From: Flavobacteriales bacterium
GTDB lineage: Bacteria > Bacteroidota > Bacteroidia > Flavobacteriales_D > Crocinitomicaceae
Direction of reading: 5' to 3'
Length of the DNA stretch: 10,436 nucleotides
Assembly (NCBI GenBank): GCA_947462695.1
Contig: CANHQC010000047.1
Location: 1 to 10,436, forward strand
This document shows, in pieces, positions 1 through 5,632 of this stretch. The position numbers were made by a program, and so were the translations under genes. The notes below the pieces were generated by a model. The model saw nothing but the letters and a program-made list of their open reading frames with translations. It ran no database searches and was not told the DNA's origin. Every line of letters begins with the position of its first letter. Position 1 is the first letter of the stretch.

Positions 1-353
1 ATTTTGCTGATTTTTTTCTTGTGATACAGATTGAGCGCTTGCCATAACCTGTCTGTTCCTCGCCGGACAGAAAGTGTTTGGAGGTCATTGTTGTACTCAA
101 ACATACCCGTGAGTACAATACCCACATCGTATTTATCGACTTCAGTAATTTTTTTTCCAGGAACTTCCCAAAGTCGAGTTGTTTCTAGTAGAATAAAGGA
201 ATTCGTGAATACAAGAAACACCGCAAGAGCGGACCATTTGAATCGTGTTTTCCATTTTGCAGAACGAATGACAATTGCTCCGATAACCAAAGCAACAAGC
301 CAGGTGAATGGAGAAAGTAAAAACAACAGTGCTTTGGATAGTATGAAAAACAT
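1..353 (-). CDS. YdcF/ElyC-family (DUF218) membrane protein, N-terminal part only
   Basis: The minus strand from an ATG at 353 down to the left edge is open for 117 codons without a stop, so the gene is cut by the window and its C-terminal half is missing. The visible protein starts with two hydrophobic segments (about residues 5-28 and 40-56) separated by a basic loop (KWKTRFK). A soluble domain follows, with a hydrophobic strand DVGIVLTG (76-83) and the motif RGTDRLWQALNLY (98-110). This order of two N-terminal membrane helices, a strand ending in a glycine turn, then R..R...A..LY is typical of the DUF218 family (YdcF, SanA, ElyC). ElyC of E. coli is linked to envelope and peptidoglycan-precursor homeostasis; the reaction is not established and I do not assign one. 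It is divergent from the mscS-like gene, with about 84 bases between the preferred starts. Family call fairly sure, function unknown. Confidence 0.75.
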   Translation of the reverse strand, partial: MFFILSKALLFLLSPFTWLVALVIGAIVIRSAKWKTRFKWSALAVFLVFTNSFILLETTRLWEVPGKKITEVDKYDVGIVLTGMFEYNNDLQTLSVRRGTDRLWQALNLYHKKKISK

Positions 354-411
354 AGTATAAAATTAATGGTTTTGAATGGAGTTCGAAATTCGTTTATTGA
401 AACAATCGGAT

Positions 412-419
412 TAATTTTG
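412..419 (+). promoter_or_regulatory. Bacteroidota -7 promoter box for the mscS-like gene
   Basis: TAATTTTG is an exact match to the TAnnTTTG -7 consensus and lies 18 bases before the ATG at 438, giving a leader of roughly 15 bases. The -33 position shows only TTCG, so the upstream element is weak. Because the box lies downstream of the alternative ATG at 366, it favours the 438 start. Confidence 0.45.
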
Positions 420-437
420 TTGAAAAATTCAGAGTAT

Positions 438-1271
438 ATGAAGTGGATTGAAGAATTTTTTGGGATAAAGTACACCGAAATCAATCAATTTTTAGTGATG
501 ATAGGCACTAAATTATTGGTCTGTATTTTCATTCTAATTATTGGTTTTTGGTTAGCGCGTGTGCTATCCAGAATGATTGTTCGTCTCTTGAGGAAAAGCA
601 AAACGGATGAGGGATTGATTACGTTTTCTTCCAGCCTCATTTCTATGTTGCTTAAGATAGTCGTCGTCATTACAGCTATTACTCAATTAGGCATTGAAAT
701 GACGTCGTTTATCACATTGCTTGGTGCTGCAGGATTAGCGATTGGTATGGCTTTTTCAGGAACCTTGTCCAATTTTGCTGGTGGGATTATGATCTTGGTC
801 CTTAAGCCGTTTAAGGTGGGTGACCTCGTTCATACTCAAGGTGAAAGGGGGTTCGTTAAAGAAATTCAAATCTTTAATACGTATTTGCATACGACAGATA
901 ATAAGGTCATTATATTGCCAAATGGACAAGTCGCGAATGGAAATATAATCAACTTTACGAAGGCAGACTATCGCAGAGTAGATTGGTTTATCAGTATTTC
1001 ATATGGCGATAGTTTCGAGAAAGCAAAAGAATTGATTGAAGTATTTTTGAAAGAGGACCGACGAATTTTGCCTGATCCTGAATCATTTATTGGGATTAAA
1101 TTACTTAATTCATCTTCGGTTGATTTGGAAGTTCAAGCATGGGTAAAAACGGATGACGTTAATCCTGTTTTCTTTGATATTAATGCACGCATATACACTG
1201 AGCTGCCCAAACACGGTATTCGTTTTCCGTTTCCTCAACTGGATGTTCATTTACAGCAAAAGTCGACATGA
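438..1271 (+). CDS. mscS: Small-conductance mechanosensitive channel, MscS family
   Basis: The 277-residue product is close in length to E. coli MscS (286). It should be a heptameric inner-membrane channel that opens under membrane tension and releases solutes during hypo-osmotic shock. Three membrane segments are visible (about 20-42, 64-86 and 91-123). The third is the Gly/Ala-rich pore helix, with GAAGLAIGMAFSGTLSNFAG at 96-115, followed by the beta domain with KPFKVGD (123-129), LPNG (160-163) and an alpha/beta domain ending in GIRFPFPQLDVHL (260-272), all as in MscS. An in-frame ATG at 366 would add 24 residues. I prefer 438 because the protein then begins just before the first helix, the -7 box at 412-419 fits it, and 366 leaves only 12 bases to the divergent gene. 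The stop overlaps the next start as ATGA, so the two genes are probably translationally coupled. Confidence 0.92.
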   Translation: MKWIEEFFGIKYTEINQFLVMIGTKLLVCIFILIIGFWLARVLSRMIVRLLRKSKTDEGLITFSSSLISMLLKIVVVITAITQLGIEMTSFITLLGAAGLAIGMAFSGTLSNFAGGIMILVLKPFKVGDLVHTQGERGFVKEIQIFNTYLHTTDNKVIILPNGQVANGNIINFTKADYRRVDWFISISYGDSFEKAKELIEVFLKEDRRILPDPESFIGIKLLNSSSVDLEVQAWVKTDDVNPVFFDINARIYTELPKHGIRFPFPQLDVHLQQKST

Positions 1272-1702
1272 GTTTAGTAGAATCACACCCATTAATTAAA
1301 AGTTATATCGCTCATAATCATTTTGGTAACTTACTTGATTTAAAGCTTATAATTCATTCAAAAGGTGAAATTGAATACCGTGTAACTGTTAAAGATAAAC
1401 ACCTTGCCACTCCAGTAGCAGCTCACGGTGGATTTTTAGCGGCTTTACTTGATGCCACAGTTGGTGTAGGAGCGCTTTCGTTGGTATGTGAAAATGATCA
1501 AATCGTATCAACAATAAATTTAAATACGACATTTTTAAGTGCTGTATATCAAGGAGATGAGCTTTATTCATTGTCTAAATTGGTTAAGAAAGGAAATCGA
1601 ATACTATTTATGGAAGCAGTGGTGGTCAATCAAGAAGGAATTGAAGTCGCCAAAGCTTCGGCTTGTTTGAATGTTTACCCCAAAGAAAAAGGTGGGTATT
1701 AG
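1268..1702 (+). CDS. PaaI-like hotdog-fold thioesterase
   Basis: A 144-residue protein, the usual size for a single hotdog domain. The signature AAHGGFLAALLDATVG (51-66) holds the HGG turn (H53-G55) and the acidic residue D62 on the long central helix, the catalytic arrangement of PaaI/YdiI-type acyl-CoA thioesterases. The strands after it (STINLNTTFLSA, then DELYSLSKLVKKGNRILFME) match the sheet that packs on that helix. It would hydrolyse an acyl- or aryl-CoA thioester in the cytoplasm; the substrate cannot be read from sequence, and no phenylacetate or fatty-acid degradation genes lie nearby. The ATG overlaps the mscS stop (ATGA), so it is almost certainly expressed from the channel's transcript. 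The functional link between channel and thioesterase is unclear and may be only positional. The TetR gene 76 bases downstream might respond to an acyl-CoA, but nothing here demonstrates that. Confidence 0.85.
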   Translation: MSLVESHPLIKSYIAHNHFGNLLDLKLIIHSKGEIEYRVTVKDKHLATPVAAHGGFLAALLDATVGVGALSLVCENDQIVSTINLNTTFLSAVYQGDELYSLSKLVKKGNRILFMEAVVVNQEGIEVAKASACLNVYPKEKGGY

Positions 1703-1743
1703 GTTGTTCACGATAGCGTGTTGATGGACAGATTTTTGTGATT

Positions 1744-1755
1744 GACTATTTAGTC
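1744..1755. promoter_or_regulatory. Inverted repeat, candidate TetR operator
   Basis: GACTA-TT-TAGTC is a perfect 5-bp inverted repeat with a 2-base centre. It lies 11 bases upstream of the -7 box at 1767-1774, between that box and the -33 region. Short palindromes at this place in front of tetR-type genes are commonly bound by the encoded repressor, so autoregulation is plausible. The arms are short, and no second copy was noticed in this window. Confidence 0.4.
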
Positions 1756-1766
1756 GGTTGCGCACG

Positions 1767-1774
1767 TATATTTG
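1767..1774 (+). promoter_or_regulatory. Bacteroidota -7 promoter box for the tetR-family gene
   Basis: TATATTTG matches TAnnTTTG exactly. A TTG at 1742-1744 could act as a -33 element, although the 22-base gap is slightly longer than the usual 19-20. The box ends only 4 bases before the ATG at 1779, so the transcript would be leaderless or nearly so. Confidence 0.45.
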
Positions 1775-1778
1775 TCTC

Positions 1779-2348
1779 ATGAAAACAATTACTAAGAAAA
1801 AACAGGCATTAATATTAACTGCAAAATCATTGTTTGCGGAAAAAGGATTCTACGGTACGCCAACCGCTCAAATCGCACGAGATGCTGGTGTAAGTAACGG
1901 TATTCTGTTTCATTATTTCCCTACCAAAGAAGACCTGATTAAAACGTTGTACATTGATATAAAAGACGATATCTTCAAGTACACATTGAGCCAGGTATAC
2001 CGCGGTGCAACAATCAAAGAAAGTTTATACACGTTGTGGTTGGCCTCGCTCGAATGGTACACTGAAAATCCAGAGGACTTTCAATTTATGTTGCAGTTTG
2101 AAAATTCACCTTATTATTCGGAGGATATTGAACGCTCCCATCGTTACGTACAAATGGCAATTTCCATCATGGAAGATGGCATGAATCAAGGCCAATTAAA
2201 AGCATTAGATCCCTTGTTTTTAGTTCGCTTACTCTCTGCATTAGTTGAACGATCTGTCTTTGAACTCAACCGAAACTCAACTGATTCTTCGAATAGTACC
2301 CTTCAAAATCAACTTTTTGATGTGGTTTGGGGTGCCTTGGCAAAATGA
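1779..2348 (+). CDS. TetR/AcrR-family transcriptional regulator
   Basis: The 189-residue protein has the family layout: an N-terminal three-helix DNA-binding domain (about 5-52) with the helix-turn-helix TPTAQIARDAGVSNGILFHY (27-46), then an all-helical C-terminal ligand-binding and dimerisation domain. The phrase ILFHYFPTKEDLI is the conserved end of the TetR_N domain. The C-terminal domain begins around the TLWLASLEWYTENPEDFQFM segment and is of a type common in Bacteroidota; its ligand cannot be predicted. An upstream in-frame TTG at 1758 would add seven residues, but the ATG is preferred because the domain starts right after it. No efflux pump or fatty-acid gene follows, so the target is either itself, the thioesterase side, or genes elsewhere. 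The palindrome at 1744-1755 suggests autoregulation. Confidence 0.88.
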   Translation: MKTITKKKQALILTAKSLFAEKGFYGTPTAQIARDAGVSNGILFHYFPTKEDLIKTLYIDIKDDIFKYTLSQVYRGATIKESLYTLWLASLEWYTENPEDFQFMLQFENSPYYSEDIERSHRYVQMAISIMEDGMNQGQLKALDPLFLVRLLSALVERSVFELNRNSTDSSNSTLQNQLFDVVWGALAK

Positions 2349-2435
2349 GTTAGGTGAAGCCAATTTTATTTATGCATTTCTGTTACGTTTAAGTCCTTTC
2401 TCAGTTAATTAACGTAGGGTTTTATTATTCGTCAA

Positions 2436-3026
2436 ATGGAAAACTATTTTCAGCTATTCAAAGATCAGCTGCGAAAAATTGCTTTTATCCTGTTATTCGT
2501 GATGTGTGTCTATTTGATTTTTTTTCTATTTGCAGGTATTATTGGGGAATCATCATTTCATTTTTTCACTGTTTTCCCCTTATTTACGCCATTCATTCAT
2601 ACGTCATTATCCCATTTTTCCGAAAACTTTATTATGCTGTTTATCCTGAGTTTACCACCGATAAACAGGTTGTATTCAACACGTCAACTCATTCTGGTTG
2701 CTATAGCCATTTCGGTTATCTATTTGCCATTTGTACTGTTTAATATTAGCGATCCAGTGGTTGGGCTTTCAGGATTAGTGTATTTTTTATTAACGCGATT
2801 TGTTTTTTCAAATCACTTTTATAGCCGTTTTTTCATTGTTTTTTTCTCTCTTGTGATCATCGGAGAATGTTTTGTTATTGGTTCCGCAGATGATGTTGCT
2901 CATGGATTTCATTTATTTGCTGCAGGTTGCGGTTTTGTCAGTCAATCAAATAAGTTTATTCAGACAAATAAATACATGAGGCGCGTTGAAGTTTATTTAT
3001 TTTCAAAAATTAGGACGAAAACATAA
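2436..3026 (+). CDS. Rhomboid-family intramembrane serine protease
   Basis: A 196-residue, very hydrophobic protein with about six membrane segments (near 13-35, 56-78, 83-103, 107-124, 129-148 and 152-170), the minimal bacterial rhomboid core. The key residues are in the expected order: SHFSEN gives H60 and N64, which match the oxyanion-side H150 and N154 of E. coli GlpG; GLSG at 110-113 gives the nucleophile S112; AHGFHLFAAG gives the catalytic H159. The spacings (52 residues H60 to S112, 47 residues S112 to H159) are close to GlpG (51 and 53). It should cleave single-span membrane proteins within the bilayer. There is no soluble N-terminal domain. The sequence is divergent, so a general annotation might call it hypothetical. 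The gene stands alone between tetR and tatA (87 and 59 bases), with no clear promoter box upstream; see the finding on a link to TatA. Confidence 0.75.
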   Translation: MENYFQLFKDQLRKIAFILLFVMCVYLIFFLFAGIIGESSFHFFTVFPLFTPFIHTSLSHFSENFIMLFILSLPPINRLYSTRQLILVAIAISVIYLPFVLFNISDPVVGLSGLVYFLLTRFVFSNHFYSRFFIVFFSLVIIGECFVIGSADDVAHGFHLFAAGCGFVSQSNKFIQTNKYMRRVEVYLFSKIRTKT

Positions 3027-3067
3027 TTCATTTCCATCAGGTACCCACCACTTTCATCCTTTTCTTG

Positions 3068-3075
3068 TACCTTTG
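3068..3075 (+). promoter_or_regulatory. Bacteroidota -7 promoter box for tatA
   Basis: TACCTTTG matches TAnnTTTG exactly and is identical to the box in front of the helicase gene. It lies 10 bases before the ATG at 3086, giving a very short leader. No convincing -33 TTTG is seen. It implies that tatA can be transcribed independently of the upstream rhomboid gene. Confidence 0.45.
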
Positions 3076-3085
3076 TTCACATATT

Positions 3086-3493
3086 ATGTTGCTCTTTTTA
3101 AACGATATCGCGGGTTCTGAGGTGATGGTAATTCTCATCTTTATCCTTATTTTCTTCGGATCAAAAAGTATCCCTGGGATTGCTAAAAGTTTAGGACAAA
3201 CCATGCGGCAAATTCGCGATGCTTCTAACGAGCTCCAACATGAAATTAAAAAGTCCGGAATGGACATAAAAAAAGACATTAATTTGTCCTCATTTGTTGA
3301 CGATACGGTGAAGGAAATCCAACAGCCTCTTGATCAATATGTGGAGGACATTGAGCATGCAGTCCGATATGAGGCGCCAAGAAAATCGCATTTAAATCAG
3401 GTGAAAGAGGTAAGTGATGTGCACTTTTCATCCGATGAATTACAGGAAGATCCTACGGGATTAAATTCAACATCTTCAGAAACAAAAGAGTAG
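3086..3493 (+). CDS. tatA: Sec-independent (twin-arginine) translocase subunit, TatA/TatB type
   Basis: A 135-residue protein with the TatA/B design: a short polar N-terminus, one membrane helix (about 13-24), the conserved FG hinge (F24-G25), a proline-containing turn (SIPG, P30) and an amphipathic helix (GIAKSLGQTMRQIRDASNEL, 31-50). A charged, probably disordered tail rich in Asp, Glu and Ser follows. TatA assembles with TatC to move folded Tat substrates across the inner membrane; TatC is not in this window. A glutamate (E12) at the start of the membrane helix recalls TatB, so a dual TatA/TatB role is possible. The start is the ATG at 3086. A TTG at 3065 would add seven residues, but it lies within or upstream of the -7 box and is rejected. 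The hinge lies four residues further from the N-terminus than in E. coli TatA. Confidence 0.88.
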   Translation: MLLFLNDIAGSEVMVILIFILIFFGSKSIPGIAKSLGQTMRQIRDASNELQHEIKKSGMDIKKDINLSSFVDDTVKEIQQPLDQYVEDIEHAVRYEAPRKSHLNQVKEVSDVHFSSDELQEDPTGLNSTSSETKE

Positions 3494-3566
3494 TTCGATT
3501 TCTATTTTGTTTCGAGTTATTCCTATTTACATTCTTTTAAATTATTTCTTTATCGATTATTGTGGA

Positions 3567-3590
3567 TTAGAGAAAAAGTCTTTTCTTTAA
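3567..3590. other. AT-rich inverted repeat after tatA, possible weak terminator
   Basis: Ten base pairs, one of them a G-T wobble, flank the loop AGTC; the core arms are AGAAAA and TTTTCT. It lies 73 bases after the tatA stop and 22 bases before the FkbM gene. There is no T-run after it and almost no GC in the stem, so termination would be weak; it could equally be a leader structure of the next gene or chance. Confidence 0.25.
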
Positions 3591-3611
3591 TGTCATACTA
3601 CTAGTAACTTT

Positions 3612-4412
3612 ATGAATAAAACTTCTCTTTCAGATAACACTTCAGTATTCTGCATTCGAAAATCGGAAGCAAAAATGCTTGATCACCATGTAGAAGGTTA
3701 TCTACAGCACGGTATTTCTATAAAAAGTGGCGATGTTGTGTTCGATGTTGGATCAAACATTGGAGTTTTTTGTTTGAGAGTAGCGCAACGGGCCAGTAAT
3801 GTAAAGGTGTTTGCATTTGAACCAATACCGGAAATCTTTAATGTGCTAAAGGCAAATGCGCAACTTTATAAGGAGTATACAATTATCCCATTAAATTTCG
3901 GAGTGTCAGACAAAAAAGGTGTTGCAACATTTACGTATTTCCCCAATACACCTGCGCTTTCCACATTACACCCAGAGCAATGGGATGATAATCCTAACGC
4001 GTTTAAAGATGCAGTGAAAGGAACCATGAGAAATCCACCAAACAGCATGAAGTGGATGCGACTAATTCCAATTATGTTCGCTGGTTTAATTGCTAATCAC
4101 TTAGTAAAAGGTAAACAACAAGTCAATTGTCAACTTCGAACAATTTCATCGTTTATTGAGGAATACCAGTTAGAGAAAATTGACCTTTTAAAAATTGATT
4201 GTGAAGGAGCTGAATGGTCAGTATTACAAGGTGTTGAGGAATTACATTGGCCAAAAATTCGATCGTTAGTTATTGAGGTTCACGATGCAGACGGTAGATT
4301 GGATAAGGTTAAAAATTTTCTAACCTCTAAAGGTTTTGATAAGCTAGTTGTGGAACGTGAGTCGGGCTTGGAGAGTACACAGTTGTTTAATGTTTTTGCT
4401 CTTCGATCATGA
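3612..4412 (+). CDS. FkbM-family SAM-dependent methyltransferase
   Basis: The 266-residue protein has a Rossmann-type methyltransferase core. The SAM-binding motif I is VVFDVGSNIG (42-51), the acidic residue after strand 2 is in FAFEPIP (E70), and the family's diagnostic block DLLKIDCEGAEWSVLQG is at 191-207. FkbM enzymes usually O-methylate hydroxyl groups on polyketides, glycans or lipids; the substrate here is unknown. The N-terminal stretch (VFCIRKSEA..., then YLQHGISIKSGD) resembles the lead-in of FkbM domains, which supports the ATG at 3612 over the internal Met22. A segment at about 146-168 (MKWMRLIPIMFAGLIANHLV) is strongly hydrophobic and might let the enzyme sit on the membrane. The gene starts 118 bases after tatA and ends in an ATGA overlap with the membrane hydroxylase gene, so the two are probably co-translated. 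No clear promoter box is seen at a usable distance. Confidence 0.85.
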   Translation: MNKTSLSDNTSVFCIRKSEAKMLDHHVEGYLQHGISIKSGDVVFDVGSNIGVFCLRVAQRASNVKVFAFEPIPEIFNVLKANAQLYKEYTIIPLNFGVSDKKGVATFTYFPNTPALSTLHPEQWDDNPNAFKDAVKGTMRNPPNSMKWMRLIPIMFAGLIANHLVKGKQQVNCQLRTISSFIEEYQLEKIDLLKIDCEGAEWSVLQGVEELHWPKIRSLVIEVHDADGRLDKVKNFLTSKGFDKLVVERESGLESTQLFNVFALRS

Positions 4413-5104
4413 CTGCGCAATTAGCCATATTTTATACGTTAGCGCTCTTGATTGGTACAAATACATTTGGATTTGTCTACAGTTATTTGATATTGAATCA
4501 CAACCTATTTAGTAAATATAGAATCCAGACTAAAAAATATAAATCAGGAATTTTAGTCCAACGTTTGCCCCTCTATTTAATGAATTTACTTACATTGTTG
4601 ATTCTATCTGGTGTTGGAATCTATTTTTGTTTTCCATTTTTTGATACCGAATCATATTCTCTTTATGTCATCGTATGTCAAGTTCTGTTTGCATTTATAA
4701 TTGATGACATTTGGTTCTATTTTATGCATAGGATTTTTCATGAAAATAACTTCCTGCTGCGAAAAGTACATTCGATACATCACCGATCATCCACACCGTT
4801 CCCGCTCGAATATTTGTATGTTCATCCTGTAGAGTGGATGTCAGGCATGGTTGGCGCTGCATTTGCTTTTTTCTTGATTCTACTTGTTATGCCAATTAAT
4901 ATCTATGCTTTTTGGATTTTTGGTATGCTCAGAAATATGCATGAAATACACATTCATTCTGACTTGGAACTCCCAGTGATAAGCAAGATTCCTTTCTTGA
5001 GTACCACACGCCATCACGATGACCACCATGCCAAGTTAACAGGTAACTATGCGTCAACGTTTGCATGGATGGACAGCATATTTAAAACCAATTTTAAGCA
5101 ATAA
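4409..5104 (+). CDS. Fatty acid hydroxylase / sterol desaturase superfamily membrane protein
   Basis: The 231-residue integral membrane protein has hydrophobic segments near 5-29, 53-76, 83-103 and 144-176. Between and after them are the histidine clusters that hold the di-iron centre of this superfamily: HRIFH (107-111), HSIHH (121-125), an HP pair (H139), HEIHIH (178-183) and HHDDHH (202-207). These enzymes use O2 to hydroxylate or desaturate lipid-type substrates such as fatty acyl chains, sterols, carotenoids or ether lipids. The substrate here is not readable; classical sterols are unlikely in this phylum. All clusters are intact, so it should be active. It starts within the stop of the FkbM gene (ATGA) and its stop shares one base with the next start (TAATG). 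That layout suggests that oxidation, methylation and a secreted DUF2141 partner belong to one process. Confidence 0.88.
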   Translation: MTAQLAIFYTLALLIGTNTFGFVYSYLILNHNLFSKYRIQTKKYKSGILVQRLPLYLMNLLTLLILSGVGIYFCFPFFDTESYSLYVIVCQVLFAFIIDDIWFYFMHRIFHENNFLLRKVHSIHHRSSTPFPLEYLYVHPVEWMSGMVGAAFAFFLILLVMPINIYAFWIFGMLRNMHEIHIHSDLELPVISKIPFLSTTRHHDDHHAKLTGNYASTFAWMDSIFKTNFKQ

Positions 5105-5529
5105 TGAGGTCCTTCATTTGTGCTTCTCTAATCTTAGTGCTGGTATCATTTACCCAAAATGATCACCACTGTTCGTTGACTGTTAAAGTGTCTAATTTTA
5201 GATCAATCAAAGGGGTGTTAGAAATAGGACTGTACCGCGTTCCTTCCAGTTTCCCTGAAGTTGGGCAGACTTATCGAATGGTCAGAGTTAAGGTAGAAAG
5301 TAGTGATGTAACGCACACCTTTACAAATCTAGCTGCGGATAACTATGCGGTTTGTGTATACCATGACGAAAATAGCAACAAAGTTTGCGACAAGAATATT
5401 ATTGGTATTCCAACTGAAGGGTATGGATTTTCCAACAATATCAGGCCGCGCTGGTCTGCCCCGAATTTTAATGAATGTGCAACTCATTTGGTTAGCCAAA
5501 AAACGTTTCGGATTCAGTTAATCAATTAA
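5104..5529 (+). CDS. Secreted DUF2141-domain protein
   Basis: The 141-residue protein begins with a signal-peptide-like stretch (MRSFICASLILVLVSFT, with cleavage probably near residues 17-21), then a single beta-rich DUF2141 domain. Typical family phrases are KGVLEIGLY (37-44), YAVCVYHDENSNKVCDKN (81-98) and GIPTEGYGFSNN (101-112). The DENSNKVCD loop resembles a calcium-binding loop, although this is by eye only. The family has no established biochemical function. Its members are exported small beta proteins and, from general knowledge, often occur beside lipid-modifying or sterol-desaturase-type genes in Bacteroidota. Three cysteines at 84, 95 and 125 follow Cys23, so disulfides are possible. 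It is the last gene of the cassette: its ATG shares one base with the hydroxylase stop, and 103 bases separate it from the helicase. Confidence 0.85.
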   Translation: MRSFICASLILVLVSFTQNDHHCSLTVKVSNFRSIKGVLEIGLYRVPSSFPEVGQTYRMVRVKVESSDVTHTFTNLAADNYAVCVYHDENSNKVCDKNIIGIPTEGYGFSNNIRPRWSAPNFNECATHLVSQKTFRIQLIN

Positions 5530-5580
5530 ATCTATTTCTTGTTTATACCCTTGTTAAATCCTCTAAAAGTGAAATAAATG

Positions 5581-5597
5581 AAGGGGTTCCTTTTTTT
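5581..5597 (+). terminator. Weak candidate intrinsic terminator of the FkbM-hydroxylase-DUF2141 cassette
   Basis: AAGG-GGTT-CCTT forms a 4-bp hairpin that runs straight into seven T residues (5591-5597). The stem is very short, so this is only suggestive, but the place is right: after the cassette and just before the helicase promoter box. Confidence 0.3.
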
Positions 5598-5602
5598 ATA
5601 CG

Positions 5603-5610
5603 TACCTTTG
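5603..5610 (+). promoter_or_regulatory. Bacteroidota -7 promoter box for the helicase-typA pair
   Basis: TACCTTTG matches TAnnTTTG exactly and lies 22 bases before the ATG at 5633, giving a leader of about 18-20 bases. The -33 position has no good TTTG match. This leader is too short for the long cold-responsive leaders known from some cold-shock mRNAs. Confidence 0.5.
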
Positions 5611-5632
5611 CAGCCAATTTTAAATACATTAG

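Noticed and set aside
31..360. Plus-strand open frame of 109 codons at the left edge
   Set aside because: It lies opposite the minus-strand DUF218 gene, whose product has a clear family pattern; the plus-strand product is low-complexity and matches nothing recognisable.
1709..1720. CACG-ATAG-CGTG hairpin after the thioesterase gene, as a terminator
   Set aside because: The stem has only 4 bp and no T-run follows directly, so it is more likely chance.
2384..2416. TACGTT...AACGTA inverted repeat and GTTAATTAAC palindrome between tetR and the rhomboid gene
   Set aside because: The outer arms are 6 bp with a long loop and the inner palindrome is AT-rich; neither sits on a promoter box or before a T-run.
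2504..2743. Second plus-strand frame of 79 codons inside the rhomboid gene
   Set aside because: It is out of frame with the rhomboid, whose catalytic residues are all conserved; it is a shadow frame.
3605..3612. TAACTTTA as a promoter box for the FkbM gene
   Set aside because: It overlaps the ATG at 3612, so transcription would begin inside the gene.
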